From the NCBI GenBank assembly GCA_018257865.1, contig JAEUBA010000043.1:186001-250000 (forward strand): 64,000 bases of DNA, given 5' to 3'. This DNA is from Stereocaulon alpinum. Lineage: Eukaryota > Ascomycota > Lecanoromycetes > Lecanorales > Stereocaulaceae. The notes below the pieces were generated by a model. That model worked only from the letters and a program-made list of their open reading frames with translations, was not told the DNA's origin and made no database searches. This document shows, one piece after another, positions 11,880-24,600 of this stretch. The position numbers were made by a program, and so were the translations under genes. Every line of letters starts with the position of its first letter. Position 1 is the first letter of the stretch.

Positions 11880-13277
11880 TCATACTTCACCATGAGTCAC
11901 GGCTACACTCGTAGACTTCCAGATCCCACCGTGCTTGCGGTGTGCCTCCAGACCTCTGAGGTGCTCCTCGCTGCTGTTGGCGCCGAAAGTAGGCAACACA
12001 GCGGCTGTGACGCTGCTGTTGTAGGTATTTCCACCGCCACTACCGCCGTATCTGCTCGTGTAAGGGTCCTTCCAGCCGGTGCCTTGCTCCAGTTCGAAGC
12101 CACTTTGACTAATCTTCCGCTTGTAGCCACTGTTTCCTCCTGAGTAGGCATGCTGTGGGGTTTGGTGGGAGTGACCCCGACTTTGACCCATTAGGCTGGG
12201 CAAGAAATGGTCGATGAGCGGCTTTAAACATGGCAGACAGGCGCACACGACTCCAATGTTACATTCGATACCAGACCAAACTGCAGCTTGGTAGTTGTCG
12301 TCTGTGAACTTGTGAGACTTGCTTCTCGAGCAGTGAAACAACTGATTACTTACAGGAAGGATCAGGAGTGTTTTGCGCTACCTTCAGGGAGCGGAGTCTT
12401 ATCATGCCTGTGATAACGACAAAGCCACCAACCGCGAAGACCATCATCAAAGCAATTTTCTGCCTTCTTGGAATCTGAACTTGGTACAGCATTCTCATAG
12501 GTAGGATATATACGAGCACATCCTGGAAAATGTCCAGTCCAGCATTTGCGAAGAAGAGAGCAGTGATATCGAAACAAGATCCGGGGACGGTTCCGGCCAC
12601 GTCCCAGGCTTTGTGAATAGGATCACACTGGAAGATACTGGCCGTCACAGAGGCGGTGGCACTAGCAATGACAAAGGCCATGCATGCCCAAATGAGCTTT
12701 CGATAGAGTTTTTGGACCGCGAAACGAAGGTAAAAAAACAAAAGCGATATCTTCGTTACCGCCACACAGGCGTAGTATGTCAATTCACCAAAGTAATACA
12801 TCTTAAGCTAGGGTTAGCATTGGCTATCTCTTGAGTATGTGTTCAGTGTGTTGACCTCGAGTGATACTCTGAAATTGGTGCTAGGTGATAAGTCATAGGT
12901 ATGTCGGCCGAGTCCAAACTTCGTCTCTAGTACTGCTGATCAGTTGCCTCCTTCAGACTTGAAGTTGCGCAACTCATAGAATGAATGGAGACGTCAGAAG
13001 TCAAATTACACCCAATGACCTGAGGAATGGGCAGCTCAATGGACTTACGAAGGATGTTATTGAGGTCGAAAGCGACTGCCAATACCCAGCCTACAAGAAT
13101 ACACCAATCGTCTGCTCCTAGTCGGGCTCGTACAATTCTTAGACGAATGCAGAACCTGGCGACAACGACAAGTGTGACAAGAACGAACATCGCAGACAAT
13201 ATTGCCAAGACGTGGGAGGCTAACGAATCATGGGGAAGACTGGGATCTGTCGCTGCTGATGGTGGGAAGGAACCCAT
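11880..13277 (-). CDS. Pth11-like rhodopsin-domain integral membrane protein
   Basis: Seven-helix membrane protein of the large Pezizomycotina rhodopsin-like (Pth11-type, formerly DUF) family, thought to include receptors. Four exons on the minus strand: 13277..13049, 12926..12868, 12801..12354 and 12301..11880, about 385 residues. Conserved landmarks are LGADDWCILVGW, TKFGLGRHTYDL, TKISLLFFYLRF, FQCDPIHKAWD with a distal Cys, GLDIFQDVLVYILPM and NYQAAVWSGIECNIG. The second intron's donor is ambiguous: GTATCA at 12867 or GTCAAC at 12855; both keep the frame and differ by VSLE. The C-terminal ~100 residues are Gly/Ser-rich and cytosolic. No CFEM domain is seen, and the ligand is unknown. Confidence 0.85.
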
Positions 13278-14865
13278 CTTGATCGGAGCGACCGACCACG
13301 ATCTAGATCGTAATCAAAGAGAACAATAAACAAACAGAAGTTGAGGACAACGACGAAAATTAGGATATAGGGGACCTAGAGATCAAGTGTTCCTAGAGGA
13401 CTTACGCAAGCCCATAGATCTTCTACTATTCTTTCAGTTGCTTCTCTTATGGGTGTGGACTCATATAGAGACCAACAGGACACTACGGTGTGAGTTATCT
13501 ATGCGAGACAAGTCACGGGGGTGTAACGACCCAATAGAACGTTGGTAGAGGGGCTAGGTTGTCTCCGCAGCTTCTAGGTCCTTGGTCATCACACCATTTC
13601 AAGTACGCCAGGCAGCTCTATCCGCAATTTAGGGAGCCTTCGCTTGCAACCTGCGACGCTGTTAGTCATACTACAGTCGTGCATGCTGCGACGCTGTTAG
13701 TCATGCTACGATCTTGCGTGCTGCATAAAGTCGCACAGGAAGCCAACGCCATAGGCCATTGTAAACGCCCCTATCGACACACTTGAAGATAAGCGCGAAT
13801 GCGTTGTTGGGTGGTACGTGTGAACGAGGACTGCGTGGCACAGAGAACTATCAAGCTACAAATTACAATTGCTTGTTTTAGACTGCACCTGCAGTGCCGA
13901 TCTTTTAAGAAGTCCCTTAACATCAGGAAATGTTTAATGTTTCCTGGGTGGAGGTTCCCGAGAGCGAGCATTCTAAGCGAGCTCCTGGATCGGCGCTCCG
14001 GGGTCCTTCCCGGGTGCCGTAAACACCTTCTTTTAGTGTTGACAGGAACGGAAGGGAGTTTTGGGATATATTGTATGACAAATAACGTAAAGTTGAAGCC
14101 TCCAGAATGCGTTATGGTTGAATCAGCTTGTCATTCTAAATAACATATCTAGTCTGCTCCAATTGGTTTTAGGCAACCAGATGGCAGTAGGAATTTGTCA
14201 GGCGAGCGCAGCTGATAACGATATGGGATACAATGAGGTGCGATTAAAATCACCAATCCCAGCTTGGCAGGCAGACAATCGATGTTCTCGCCCTTACTGT
14301 GACTATCACGCTAGAACAAGGTGTCTTTGGCTTAATGGTAGGCTACTACCTTGATGTATTGTCTCTTAGCGCCAGGAATCATTGTCGGACAAAACCCTGT
14401 GGCGCAAGGATCAGGTATAGCTTACGCTAGGGCAAATTATTCAATTGCCCGATCAATACTTGCTTTACGGCTGCTTTGCGGGCCTCAGCGATCAGAAGGG
14501 GGTTTTGGACTGCTGCAAATTGTTGTGGTGCTTCCATGGTGGACGACAGTGTGACGCCTAGACGTAGAATCAGTCTCCCACTATCTTACCCTACTTGCGC
14601 GTCCCCTCATGACTTTATGCTTTCAGTCTGCAAGTTGAGTTCAGCATAGTCATGTTCGCGTTTAGCCGGATATGGAAAGATGCTTCTTTATTGACTCCTG
14701 GCCCACTATTCTTTCGGTATCATCTGGCAACGTTACGGAGTTCCTTTCGATACCTTAATTTATTATCCTGACTAGATAAGCTGCAAACTGAATGGCGCTG
14801 TTGTAACGGTCGCCTGGACAACGAAACAAACCACAGTCCGCACCTTCAACGCTGGGCTTACTACA
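13278..14865. other. Gene-free stretch with degenerate repeats
   Basis: Holds the promoter of the Pth11-like gene and the 3' side of the nitroalkane oxidase gene. A 35-bp direct duplication lies at 13651-13720. The stretch 13925-14030 resembles 17315-17390 in short blocks. No coding gene is supported. Confidence 0.5.
13651..13720. repeat. 35-bp tandem duplication
   Basis: Two adjacent copies start at 13651 and 13686. The first 19 bases (CTGCGACGCTGTTAGTCAT) are identical; the remainder diverges. Confidence 0.75.
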
Positions 14866-16285
14866 CTATGTTGAAGGACCGTAAGTAGATGCCCAAGGGT
14901 CATAGTCTTTCGACAACATCAGGCCCTGCATATGTCGCCGTCTTATACCGACATTCCCTCCATCGAAAATGGGCAACACCATGGCCGTGTTCAGCAAGTC
15001 CGCAAATGGCTGATCCGCATCATATGCGGTACTACACCATGTCAGCGATTCATAAAAACCAGCTGAAAGTTTTGCAAGATGGGGAAACTTACATTCCAAC
15101 CACATTAATGGCGTCCGTAACAGCTTTCGTGCAGGCATCCGAGCAATAAATCTTCGCTGCCAGTGCCAACTCACGCCTGGCATTGTAATCACCAGGCCCA
15201 TTCTCTAGAGATTTGGCCGCCTTCCATGTCAGGGCTCTGCAAGCCTCCGACTGCATCTTGATACCACTAAGCAAGTCTGCCACAGCTTGCCTCGTCAGCA
15301 ACTCCGACGCTCCTCTACGATTATCGCCTTTTGCGAAAGCCAAGGCCGCGTCGAAAGCAGCACGCATGATGCCAACGCTCATGGCGCCGACCAGGACGGC
15401 AGTACAGTCAAAAGCGGCCGAAACGATTGCTGCCCCGGTATCTGGTTGGCACAGGACGTTCTTGGTGGGCACTCTGAGGTTCGTGTACTTGATATGTGGG
15501 CCAGAACAGGCAGTGTGGCCAGCGGTAGAGATATGACGCAGGACTTTAAACGCACCGGGGTCGTTGCGTTTGATATCTGCGATTGTGACAAGGAGGATCA
15601 TGATCGCGTCGGCAGGCTCGTCACTGCTGGGGGTTGTCGTCCGGCAAACCACGCATTGGAGGTCTGCGCCCTCAAAGTCCCAGCCAGCACTGTTGGTAGC
15701 CCAGATCTATGCTTCGAATCAGCCATGGGGTAGTGACAGAATACTTGGCTGCGAAGAAGCGCTCGCCAAAGGACTTTGTCGAACCTTCTCTCCATTGAGC
15801 ACCCACTCATCTCCCTCCAGCGTCGCGGTCGTGACTAGGCCCGGAGCGCCCTTCTCGAGATAATTCGCAACACCTCCTGGTTCTGAAAACACCATACTTG
15901 CCAACGGCTCCCCCTCCCCACTCAAGAATGGAGCTAGAAACTCTTTATGTTCCGGCTTCCCTGTCAGATTCATTGGCGTCAGGCCTAGACCTGTTGAGAA
16001 AATTGTCAATGACGCGGCTGGCTCGACTCTATACATTTCCTCGACGAGTATGGCCGCCTCGATCAAGCTGCCTCCCGCCCCTCCTAGATGAGGTGGGATT
16101 TGGCCTTTGATCAAACCTCCTGCTACGGCTTGATGGTAAATTGGCCTTGTCGATTGGAACCTTTCGGTATGCTGCTGGTATTGCATGTAGGTCTTTTTGG
16201 CATCTTTGAGAGGACCAGCTGCGAAGCCAGCGGCAGCATTGCGGATTCCCTCTTCGACTGGGGAGAGATGGAAGTCAATGGGCAT
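14866..16285 (-). CDS. Nitroalkane oxidase-type acyl-CoA dehydrogenase-fold flavoprotein
   Basis: FAD enzyme of the acyl-CoA dehydrogenase fold, closest to fungal nitroalkane oxidase, which oxidises nitroalkanes to aldehydes with release of nitrite and H2O2. Exons on the minus strand: 16285..15785, 15706..15093 and 15031..14866, giving 426 residues. The first intron (donor GTTCGA) restores NGEKIWATNSAGWDFEGADL; the second joins NVVGI to TAYDADQPF. The acyl-CoA dehydrogenase catalytic Glu position is Asp in FDGGNVGIRRR (near residue 391), with the nitroalkane-oxidase Arg seven residues later and Ser in CSGPHIKYT. An in-frame ATG at 16342 would add 19 residues; MPIDFHLSP matches the family start better. 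Substrate is inferred from these residues. Confidence 0.85.
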
Positions 16286-17835
16286 CGTGATGAGGTCTGT
16301 CTCTGGATCGCAAGATTGTCCTCCTTGGGGGATCTCTTTCACTCAACAGTAATTATTCTCAGAAGTAGTGACGTCCAATTTTCCGGAACAATTATGAAAG
16401 TATCGAGAGCTAATAGATATTGAGGGCCTCCGATACCCGTTTTTAATCAATGAAGTTATACCTCAAAGGAGGCGTGTCAGACTCGTCATATTCTACAGCT
16501 GACAAAGTCCGCCAATAGTGACTTTGGTGATACTGCAAATCATCTGTGGAGGCTGCAGGGGGCCCCCATGTCTCCGCACCCATCATCCATCCTTGCCATC
16601 GCCTAATGCTTGCGTTGGCTGATGTTGTCTGTTTGCTTCTGACCGCGCCACATGGAACCCTACAGGACCCGCCTCACATTTAGCGCTTAGCCCACCAAAG
16701 TGGACATAAAGCTTGGCATAAGGCGTCCAATAGGATGGCTTGATCTGGCCTCCAGTGTAAGGGTTCAAGTTGTTCCAACCGATTCTCTTGCTGACAGGCC
16801 TCTACCTTTCCCTAGGAGCTTGGCTTGCATCTACGCAAATCTGGCTTACAAAGGGCTTGGCTACTCACTACCTTACCTTGGTAACAATGCGCAGCAGTCA
16901 CGGGCGTCTTACCTGCATGGTGTGGGCACAGGACCATAGTTTCTGGTTAACGGCAGCCCGTAATGGCGCAATTAGCACGGCCCTATTCTAATCGATAACA
17001 AAAACCTCATCTCAATGCTTTGTAAGGAATCACATCATATAGTTTCGACGCCATTCCACAATAAACCCAGCATATCAGTCCTGTTTTTCACAACGGGGTA
17101 AGCAATGCTGTCATTTTTGGGTGAGCTATGTCTTAAACGCGTCAAGTATTCCTGTTCTAGATAGTTGCGACTCGAAGGCGTCAAGCTCCATCCACTGAAC
17201 GGATCCATGCACGCGAAGGGTAAAGATACGAACTAGTAGGGGCACCGTTCGAGGGGTCCAGGCTTTGTATCATGTATGCCTTGGGGTGTGCTATCGCACG
17301 CATGTCAAGGACAAGGATGTTGATATTTCCTGGATGGGGGGGGGGGGGGGGTTCTAAGCTTAGCCCTAGGCGAGCCCCTGGAGTGTGATTGCCGCCCAGT
17401 TAGGGGGTCTCTAGGGTTGCTTTGGTGCCCGCGTTCCGTGACCCTTCTGGGGTACTGTAGTGCGATCTTCTATGTTTCCTTGACTTGCCGGGTAACTTAA
17501 TCCCAGCCCTAAATGCGAACGCTTGCCTTCATATACTTCAAGCTAAGTTTGATAGTGTACGATACAAGACAGACAACGGAACCAAGCCGCGTGCATCAAG
17601 AGAGGGTCCAACCCCACCATGATTCCTCATCACGACGTATCTAAGCTGTAGACATTGTTAACGAAGTCTACAGTAGATGTTCCACGTGGATCCAACACTC
17701 AGCGACGGGCTGGATACATAAATACACTCACTCTTCTCTGCCTTTCCTAGCTTCCATCCCTATCTATAATTTGGTTGATATCCTGAACGGACTACGTATC
17801 TCCATAAAACACATACTTGACGATAAACACACAAT
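16286..17835. other. Intergenic between divergent genes; contains a G16 tract
   Basis: Separates the nitroalkane-oxidase-type gene (-) from the DUF427 gene (+). A run of 16 G lies at 17336-17351. A TATA-like TATAAT is at 17764. Otherwise I see only short frames. Confidence 0.5.
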
Positions 17836-18239
17836 ATGCCTCACGCAACAGCTACTTTCAACGGCAAAGTCGTTGCCGAAACCGATAAATTTGAATATGT
17901 CGAAGGCAATGTTTACGTCAGGATCCTAACGTCCACTACGAAGCTCCTGTTCGAGTGCTGACAGTAGCAGTTTCCAGCCGACACCGTAGATCAGTCAGTC
18001 TTGACCAAGACAAGCTTGACTACCGTTTGTCCCTGGAAGGGCACGGCTTCGTACTATACCATTAGCGTTGACGGCAAAGAAGCCAAAGACGCTGCATGGT
18101 ATTACCCCGATCCTAAGACGAGTAAAGCCATGCCTCTCAAGGACCATGTTGCTTTTTGTAAGTGAAATTGGTCGTGTAATTCACCAATGGTGCTGATAGG
18201 CTATCAGATAAGTCCAAAGTCGATGTGAAATCCGAGTAA
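17836..18239 (+). CDS. DUF427 (PF04248-type) domain protein
   Basis: A 99-residue protein consisting of a single DUF427 domain, found widely in bacteria and fungi, with no established cellular role. Three exons are required: 17836..17916, 17971..18157 and 18208..18239. The introns are 54 nt (GTCAGG...CAG, CTGAC branch) and 50 nt (GTAAGT...CAG). The spliced protein has the family landmarks in order: ATFNGKVVAET, VEGNVYFPADTV, TVCPWKGTASYY, DAAWYYPDPKT and HVAFYKSKV. Each exon alone is too short to stand out as a gene. No signal peptide is seen. Confidence 0.88.
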
Positions 18240-19996
18240 GGTGAACATTCAATGTGCGGATTGTTCGGGATCTGACTTGGTCGAAGCCATGTTAGCAAGG
18301 GAATGGGCTGTTGTGTTACTATGTGAAGTAGCTGTGAGTTGGGCTTCAGATCAATAGGACGCAGAAAGAAAGTTCGTTAGCAGTTCTGAGGAGAATGATT
18401 TTACAGCTCAGTCCCAGCATGTCTATTCTATGGTAGATACTAGGTCAGACGGGAGTGGATCGATAAATCTTACCATTAGCCTTGTCAATAACGTTCACGT
18501 ACTCGCTGCGCAAGTGCCTGTTCCTCCTTAGCCCAGCAGCTTCTCTTGCGTACATATCATCGGCATTATTTCCAAGAAAGAAGGCCTAAGGTATACTCCT
18601 ATTCCCTGCCACATTGGAGCGAAAAAAAGGTGGATGCTACGGCTTGGGACACAAGTGATAGCAAGCAGCCGAGAAGGCATAAAGCGCCAAACCGCTAAGA
18701 TTGGGAAAATTGCTCCACCAGCTCCAGAACAGTATAGCGGCAGTGGCGCGAGTTCCAGTGGACCATGAGACAAGTCATGGCGAGGACATTGACCTCCCTA
18801 TCAGGACTGCTGCGTCACCATTATTGCCGAGTTCCCAAACGTTGATTGCAGCGCATGCTCGAAGGGCCAGAAGTGCTGCCACACGGTAAGTTCCCACCGA
18901 ACGACTGAACGCGAATTACTCGCTGATTCATGTTTGTGCCCATGACGGTGGAAATGTAAGTTGCATTGGAACAGCTTGAGGTGGCTTGTTATAGCTAATC
19001 AAACTATATCCGACGAGGGGGCCGTCTCTCCGAGCCGAATCCTTGATGTTAGTCTCAAATACGTGTGCGGTCTGGTTATGGTGATGGTAATGCTGACTGA
19101 TGCTAGGATGCAAGCGTCGATTACCAGCCCATCCCCAATCAGTGAGAGCTGCATGAGCACGTTGTCGGCCAACTCAGCTTCCGGACCCTTTAAACAGGAT
19201 TGAGAATCGTTAAGCGCAGATTGACGGCAAGAGAAGCCATTTTCCGGGCTTATAAAGGCGTGTGTGCTTTCGAGAATGTACGCGATTAGCGTTCTTTGTC
19301 TTTGTCTGGTGGTTTGAGCTGCATCAGCTTGTTCCAGCTCCGCTCATTGAGATATATGTAGATCATAGAAAAGGGTTGGCCGTCCATAACATCTCAGATT
19401 CCATTCCCATCATTGAGTCCTCTCACTTGCGTTGATTCAAGCCAAAGGATCGCAAAGGAATCAGACAAAAAGCTATGAAATGAGCGCGACAACCTGGATA
19501 GTCAGGCCCCGTCTTGTTGCGAATACAGTTTTGGTTTCACACAATAATTGGATCAGTGAGGGACCCCGCCACGGTCGATCGTCACGGTTTTATGTTTGAT
19601 GCCATCAAATTTTGATGGCCTTACCACTTGGGGATGATAGAGACTGAAGCAAGGCAGCTTATGTCAAGTATAAAGCAAGTGGGACCGACTGGGTCCTGGG
19701 AGGATGGCGTAGATAAATTACATCACAAGTGGTAAGGACAAAGTTCGTTCTTGCTCGAGGATTGATGTCCTAAGCAAGAGGAACATAGAAGTAGTGATCC
19801 GAAGAAGTAATCCGAAGAAGTTCAGAGGAAGAAACAAGGAGCTTGCTCTACAAAACGACAGCTAATCAAGCTAGCCGGGCGGCCCGCTTTCTGATTGGCC
19901 TGAACCCCACGCGACGCGCCTATTCAATGAACGCCAACATTATTGGAGCAATCGTTCGTATCTTCTCGAATACCTTGCATCTTATTGAATCTCAAC
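18240..19996. other. Intergenic: NSE1 upstream region with an imperfect hairpin
   Basis: Contains a perfect 9-bp-arm palindrome at 19601-19619 and a pair of 12-bp inverted arms at 19619-19630 and 19726-19737. A ~60-codon open frame on the minus strand (about 19190-19015) is hydrophobic but has no recognisable family. No gene is supported. Confidence 0.5.
19893..19918. promoter_or_regulatory. CCAAT box (inverted) and tandem ACGCG elements upstream of NSE1
   Basis: GATTGG begins at 19892 and ACGCGACGCG lies at 19909-19918, about 80 bp before the NSE1 ATG. ACGCG is the core of MluI cell-cycle boxes bound by MBF in yeasts. S-phase regulation of this repair gene is an inference. Confidence 0.3.
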
Positions 19997-21091
19997 ATGG
20001 CAGAACATGAGGATGCCCAATATAATAACAGCAATCGTGCCTTCTTGCAAGCCTTCATAGCCAGGAACCCACTTACATTCGAAGATGCCAAACCCATACT
20101 TGCAGCTATATTCTCAGCTCATGGTATGTACAGGCTGCAATTGACACAGGCTCCGTACTGATATCCACAAGAAAGGCGAGAAATACTAGCCGAAGACATC
20201 ACACTAACCGATTTCAACTCCTACATTTCCGCAGCCAACAATGCCATCTCTCAATTCGATCTTGAGATTCGAAGTACCTACCATCAGACAAGCCGATCTC
20301 GCGTGTACGCCCTCGTAAACTCTACCAGCGATCCTATTACTCAACTAGCTACCATCCACACAGCCGAGGAGATCAGCTTCCTTAAGCGAATTCTGGACGC
20401 CATGTTCGAAACTTACAACACACAACGACACGAGGTCATGGCCATCACATCTATGCAAGCGATCAAGCTGGCCAAACCATCTACAGAAGAAAGAAGACAG
20501 ACCCAGGGTGGGACTGAGACACAGGGGAGTTCAGGGCAAGGTCTTACAATGGGAGAGGCGGAGAAGATGATGAAAACGCTGGTGGAGGAAGGGTGGTTTG
20601 AGAAGAGCCAGAGGGGATACTATAGCTTGAGTCCGAGGGCGCTGATGGAGTTGAGAGGATGGCTTTGGGAGACGTACAATGATATTGATGAGGATGAGGA
20701 GGACGAGGGGACGCCGAAGAAGATCAAGCAGTGCTTTGCGTGCAAAGAAATCATCACAACGGTGAGGACTTTGGGCATGCTCGAATGTGATCTTCTTTGC
20801 TAATCAGAAATCTAGGGTCAACGGTGTCCGAAGGGGAGTTGCCCATGCCGACTACACGATATATGTACACAGAACTTTTTCCGAACGCAGAAGTCGAGAA
20901 AATGCCCACTTTGTAAGACCGACTGGACTGGAAACGACTTTGTCGGCGAGCGAGCCGCAGCTACAACTCAAGCGAGGAAGAGACAAAGTGGTAGCGGATT
21001 GGGCAGAAGACAATCTGCTGTAGCTGTCGAAGAAGAGGAGGCAGATACTACTCAAGCTGGTGATCAAACTTCAGAGGATGACGAAGGGTGA
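19997..21091 (+). CDS. NSE1: SMC5/6 complex subunit NSE1, RING-like E3 component
   Basis: Nse1 pairs with Nse3 and Nse4 on the SMC5/6 ATPase and acts in DNA repair and replication-fork stability in the nucleus. Exons 19997..20123, 20172..20761 and 20816..21091 give 330 residues. The N-terminus YNNSNRAFLQAFIARNPLTF is the family start, followed by winged-helix repeats. The C-terminal variant RING starts near residue 231 and is completed only by the second splice: CFACKEIITT joins GQRCPKGSCPCRLHDIC, then CPLCKTDW. The tail is acidic (EEEEAD, SEDDEG). The ATG at 19997 is the first in frame. Confidence 0.93.
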
Positions 21092-21628
21092 AGAGAAGGT
21101 TTTCTAGCGATTGCTGGGCAGCCATTGCCTTCCAACCACCATTTGCAAGCGAGGATCGCCCATGTTCTTCAATATCCATGCGGTCAATGCATGGCAAAGT
21201 CTTGGTCATCATCGTCAGCCAAGGCATGGGTTATTGGCCGTTTCGCCAAGGATTTCCATTTTCGGGCAAGCTCGAGCGCCATCTTCAGCCTCAATTCCCT
21301 ACTCTGCAGCGGCGAATTTCCCCGCTTCGCGTGGGTTTCCAGGGGAGTTCCCGCACGAGCTTTGCGCCTAGACTCTCTTCACACCTGCCTGATCCAGACA
21401 GCTACGACGTCAATTTGAGCTAATATCCGGGGAAAGAGCTCGAAAGCTCTTGTTCCTGGTGCAACTGCCGTCATGTTTGACCCTTCCATCCAAAGCTTGC
21501 TCCATATATTCTTTGGCTCGCCCCGCAATGTTCAGACCTGTTCCTTGAGCGTACTTCTCTCTGATGCCTTACCCTTGAACCGCACATCCGCAAGTCATAT
21601 TCTGCGGTCTGCATCGCCAACTGACACC
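21092..21628. other. Intergenic between NSE1 and the acid trehalase gene
   Basis: Holds the NSE1 3' end and the trehalase promoter and leader. The trehalase frame is open upstream to an ATG at 21473, but that part does not look like a signal peptide. Several overlapping plus-strand frames here look non-coding. Confidence 0.5.
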
Positions 21629-24600
21629 ATGCACTGCCTGCGCTCTTTGCTTGTTTCTGGGTTTGGCTTTCTCCTCTTTGGCTTTGACACCAACGCGCAA
21701 GGCGCTGGGCCTGGCCAAGCTTTAAATTCCTCTGCCTCGACTTCAATATATAATACGCGATTTGCGAACGTGACATGGGATAATGCCGCGTGGGAAGTGC
21801 GCACTACTAATCTAGACCAAGGTCATTACCAATCGCGCTTGAGCATAGCCAACGGATATCTGGGCATCAATGTCGCTGCAGTCGGCCCCTTCTTCGAAAT
21901 CGATACCCCAGTGAATGGCGACAATATCAACGGATGGCCGCTCTTCAGCACTAGACAAACCTTCGCGACCATAGCGGGCTTCTTCGACGAGCAAGCCACG
22001 ACCAACGGGACGAACTTCCCCTGGCTGAATCAATATGGAGGAGAGAGCGTCATAAGTGGTGTCCCTCATTGGGGTGGTATAGCGGTCGACCTTGGTGCTA
22101 ATGTATATCTGGATGCGACGGTCGATAATACCACCATCTCGAACTTCAGCTCTTCCTTGAATGCTAAAGAGGGTATTTCAAAATGGTCATACACCTGGAC
22201 TCCCAAAAAAGCGACCACATCTTTCGATATCATTTACACGATGTTCGCACATAAGCTCTACATCAACCAAGGATTTGTGCAGCTGCAAATTACGCCCTCG
22301 GCGGATACAAATTGTACTATCGTTAACGTGATAGATGGCAGAAGCGCCGTTCGCACCAACTTTACTGACAGTGGAATGGAAGGAACGCAGATCTACACAG
22401 CCGTCACACCCTACAATGTCCATAATGTAACGGCTTACATATACTCTACAATGGAAGGCTCGGCTGAGGTAGACATGTCCACGCTCGCCATTGTGACAGA
22501 CAAGTTGTTCATCGGAGTCAACGACTCTAGCATTGCACAGGGAGCAAGTGCTTCTTTGAAAGCAGGTCAGACGACGACAGTGACTAAATATGTCGGTGGA
22601 GCATCATCAGACGGCTTCCTAGACCCTCAGAGGACCGCGCAGGGCGAATGTATGCAAGCTATGCAGAACGGCTTTTGCCAGTCTATGGCAACTCATGTAG
22701 AGGAATGGTCGGTTGTCTTCCCAGCCGATTCAATTGACAACTATACATTTCCTGAGAATGGCACTCTACCGGCCGATGAGTATATTATCGAGTCAGCAGT
22801 CACCGCAGTACTCAACCCGTACTACTTGCTACAGAACACCATCAGCGCGAATGCTTTGTCTAATGCAAGCTACGCCCCAATTGATACCTGGAGTATTAGT
22901 GTTGGAGGTCTGACTTCAGATTCCTATGCCGGACTTGTGTTTTGGGACGCGGAAATCTGGATGCAACCAGGGCTAGCAGTTGCATTCCCTCAGTCAGTCA
23001 AGCAGATCGCCAACTATCGAGTTGAGAGATATGGGCAAGCAAAGGCCAATGCGCAAACGGCTTATCAGTCCTCGAAAAATATGACAAGCTTTTCCAGTGA
23101 TGCTGCAGTCTATTCTTGGACCAGTGGACGGTACGGCAACTGTACTGGAACTGGACCTTGCTTTGGTAAGTACCCTGGGAAAATGTGAAAGTAGCCAACT
23201 CTGCTAACGCATGCTCTAGACTACGAGTACCACATTAATGGTGATATTGCTCAAGAATTTGCCAATTACTGGGTTGTCTCAGGCGACACTGAATTCTTCA
23301 ATGGCACGCTATTTCCAGTCTACAAATCAATCGCCACATTCTACGCCGAAGTTGTCAACAAGAACGGATCGCAATATATGTTGACCAACATGACTGATCC
23401 GGATGAATATGCCAACATGGTCGACAACGGAGGCTTCACAATGCCCCTGATTGCAGATACCTTGATCAATGCCAACACGTTCGCCTCAATATTTGGCACG
23501 AGCCCAAACTCCACTTTCAATGATATTGCAGCGAACATCTTCATCTCTCGCAATGGAGATGCTGGTATAATTGAGGAATATACGGGCATGAATGGTAGTA
23601 TCTCAGTCAAACAGGCAGATGTGGTCCTGGTTACATTCCCATTGAACTACCAGAACAATTACACCAAGCAAGATTCTCTGAATGATCTTATCTATTATTC
23701 CGGCAAACAATCTCTCAACGGGCCTGGTATGACCTACGCTATATTTAGCATTGACGCCAGCGCAGTCGAGACATCCGGTTGCGCTTCCTACACGTACCAA
23801 CAGTACTCGGAGCAGCCATACGCTCGCCCTCCATGGTTCCAATTCTCCGAGCAGCTGATTGATGACTTCACAGCTAACGGTGGTACCCACCCAGCGTATC
23901 CTTTCCTAACAGGCCATGGAGGTGCGAACCAGGTCACTGTGTTTGGCTACCTGGGTCTGCGCCTAACACCAGACTTTACCCTCCACCTTGATCCATCATT
24001 ACCTCCCCAAATTCCTCATCTCAAATACCGAACATTCTACTGGCAAGGCTGGCCCATATCTGCGGTGGCGAACCAGACACATACTACGGTGACCCGCCTG
24101 AGCGACCCTTACATCGCTGCCAACATGACATTCGCCAACACGTCAATCCCGGTCCAAATCGCCAACAGCAATGCTACGACCTACCAATTGCCACCTAACG
24201 GCACTATCACCCTTGCAAACCGGATGATTGCCAATGCCACAACCATTGCCGGAAACATTGCACAGTGTCTCCCCATCAGCTCGCCTGACGACTTTCAACC
24301 AGGCCAATTCCCCATCTCGGCTGTGGATGGAGCCGCCTCTACAAAATGGCAGCCGAACCTTTCGAACGTCAGCCAATCGCTTACCGTAATCCTAGCTTCG
24401 CAACCATTCCAGCCAGTCACAGGCTTCTTCTTTGACTGGGCGCAAAATCCGCCTTCGAACTTCACAGTGCTGTTCCACAACACATCTACTCCTGAGTCCT
24501 CCGCCGTCACAGCGACATCTGTATCAACCGTCGACATCAGCGTAGCCTACAATGCTACGCTCGTTAGTCTCATTACGCCTTACACGAGCAACACAACGAA

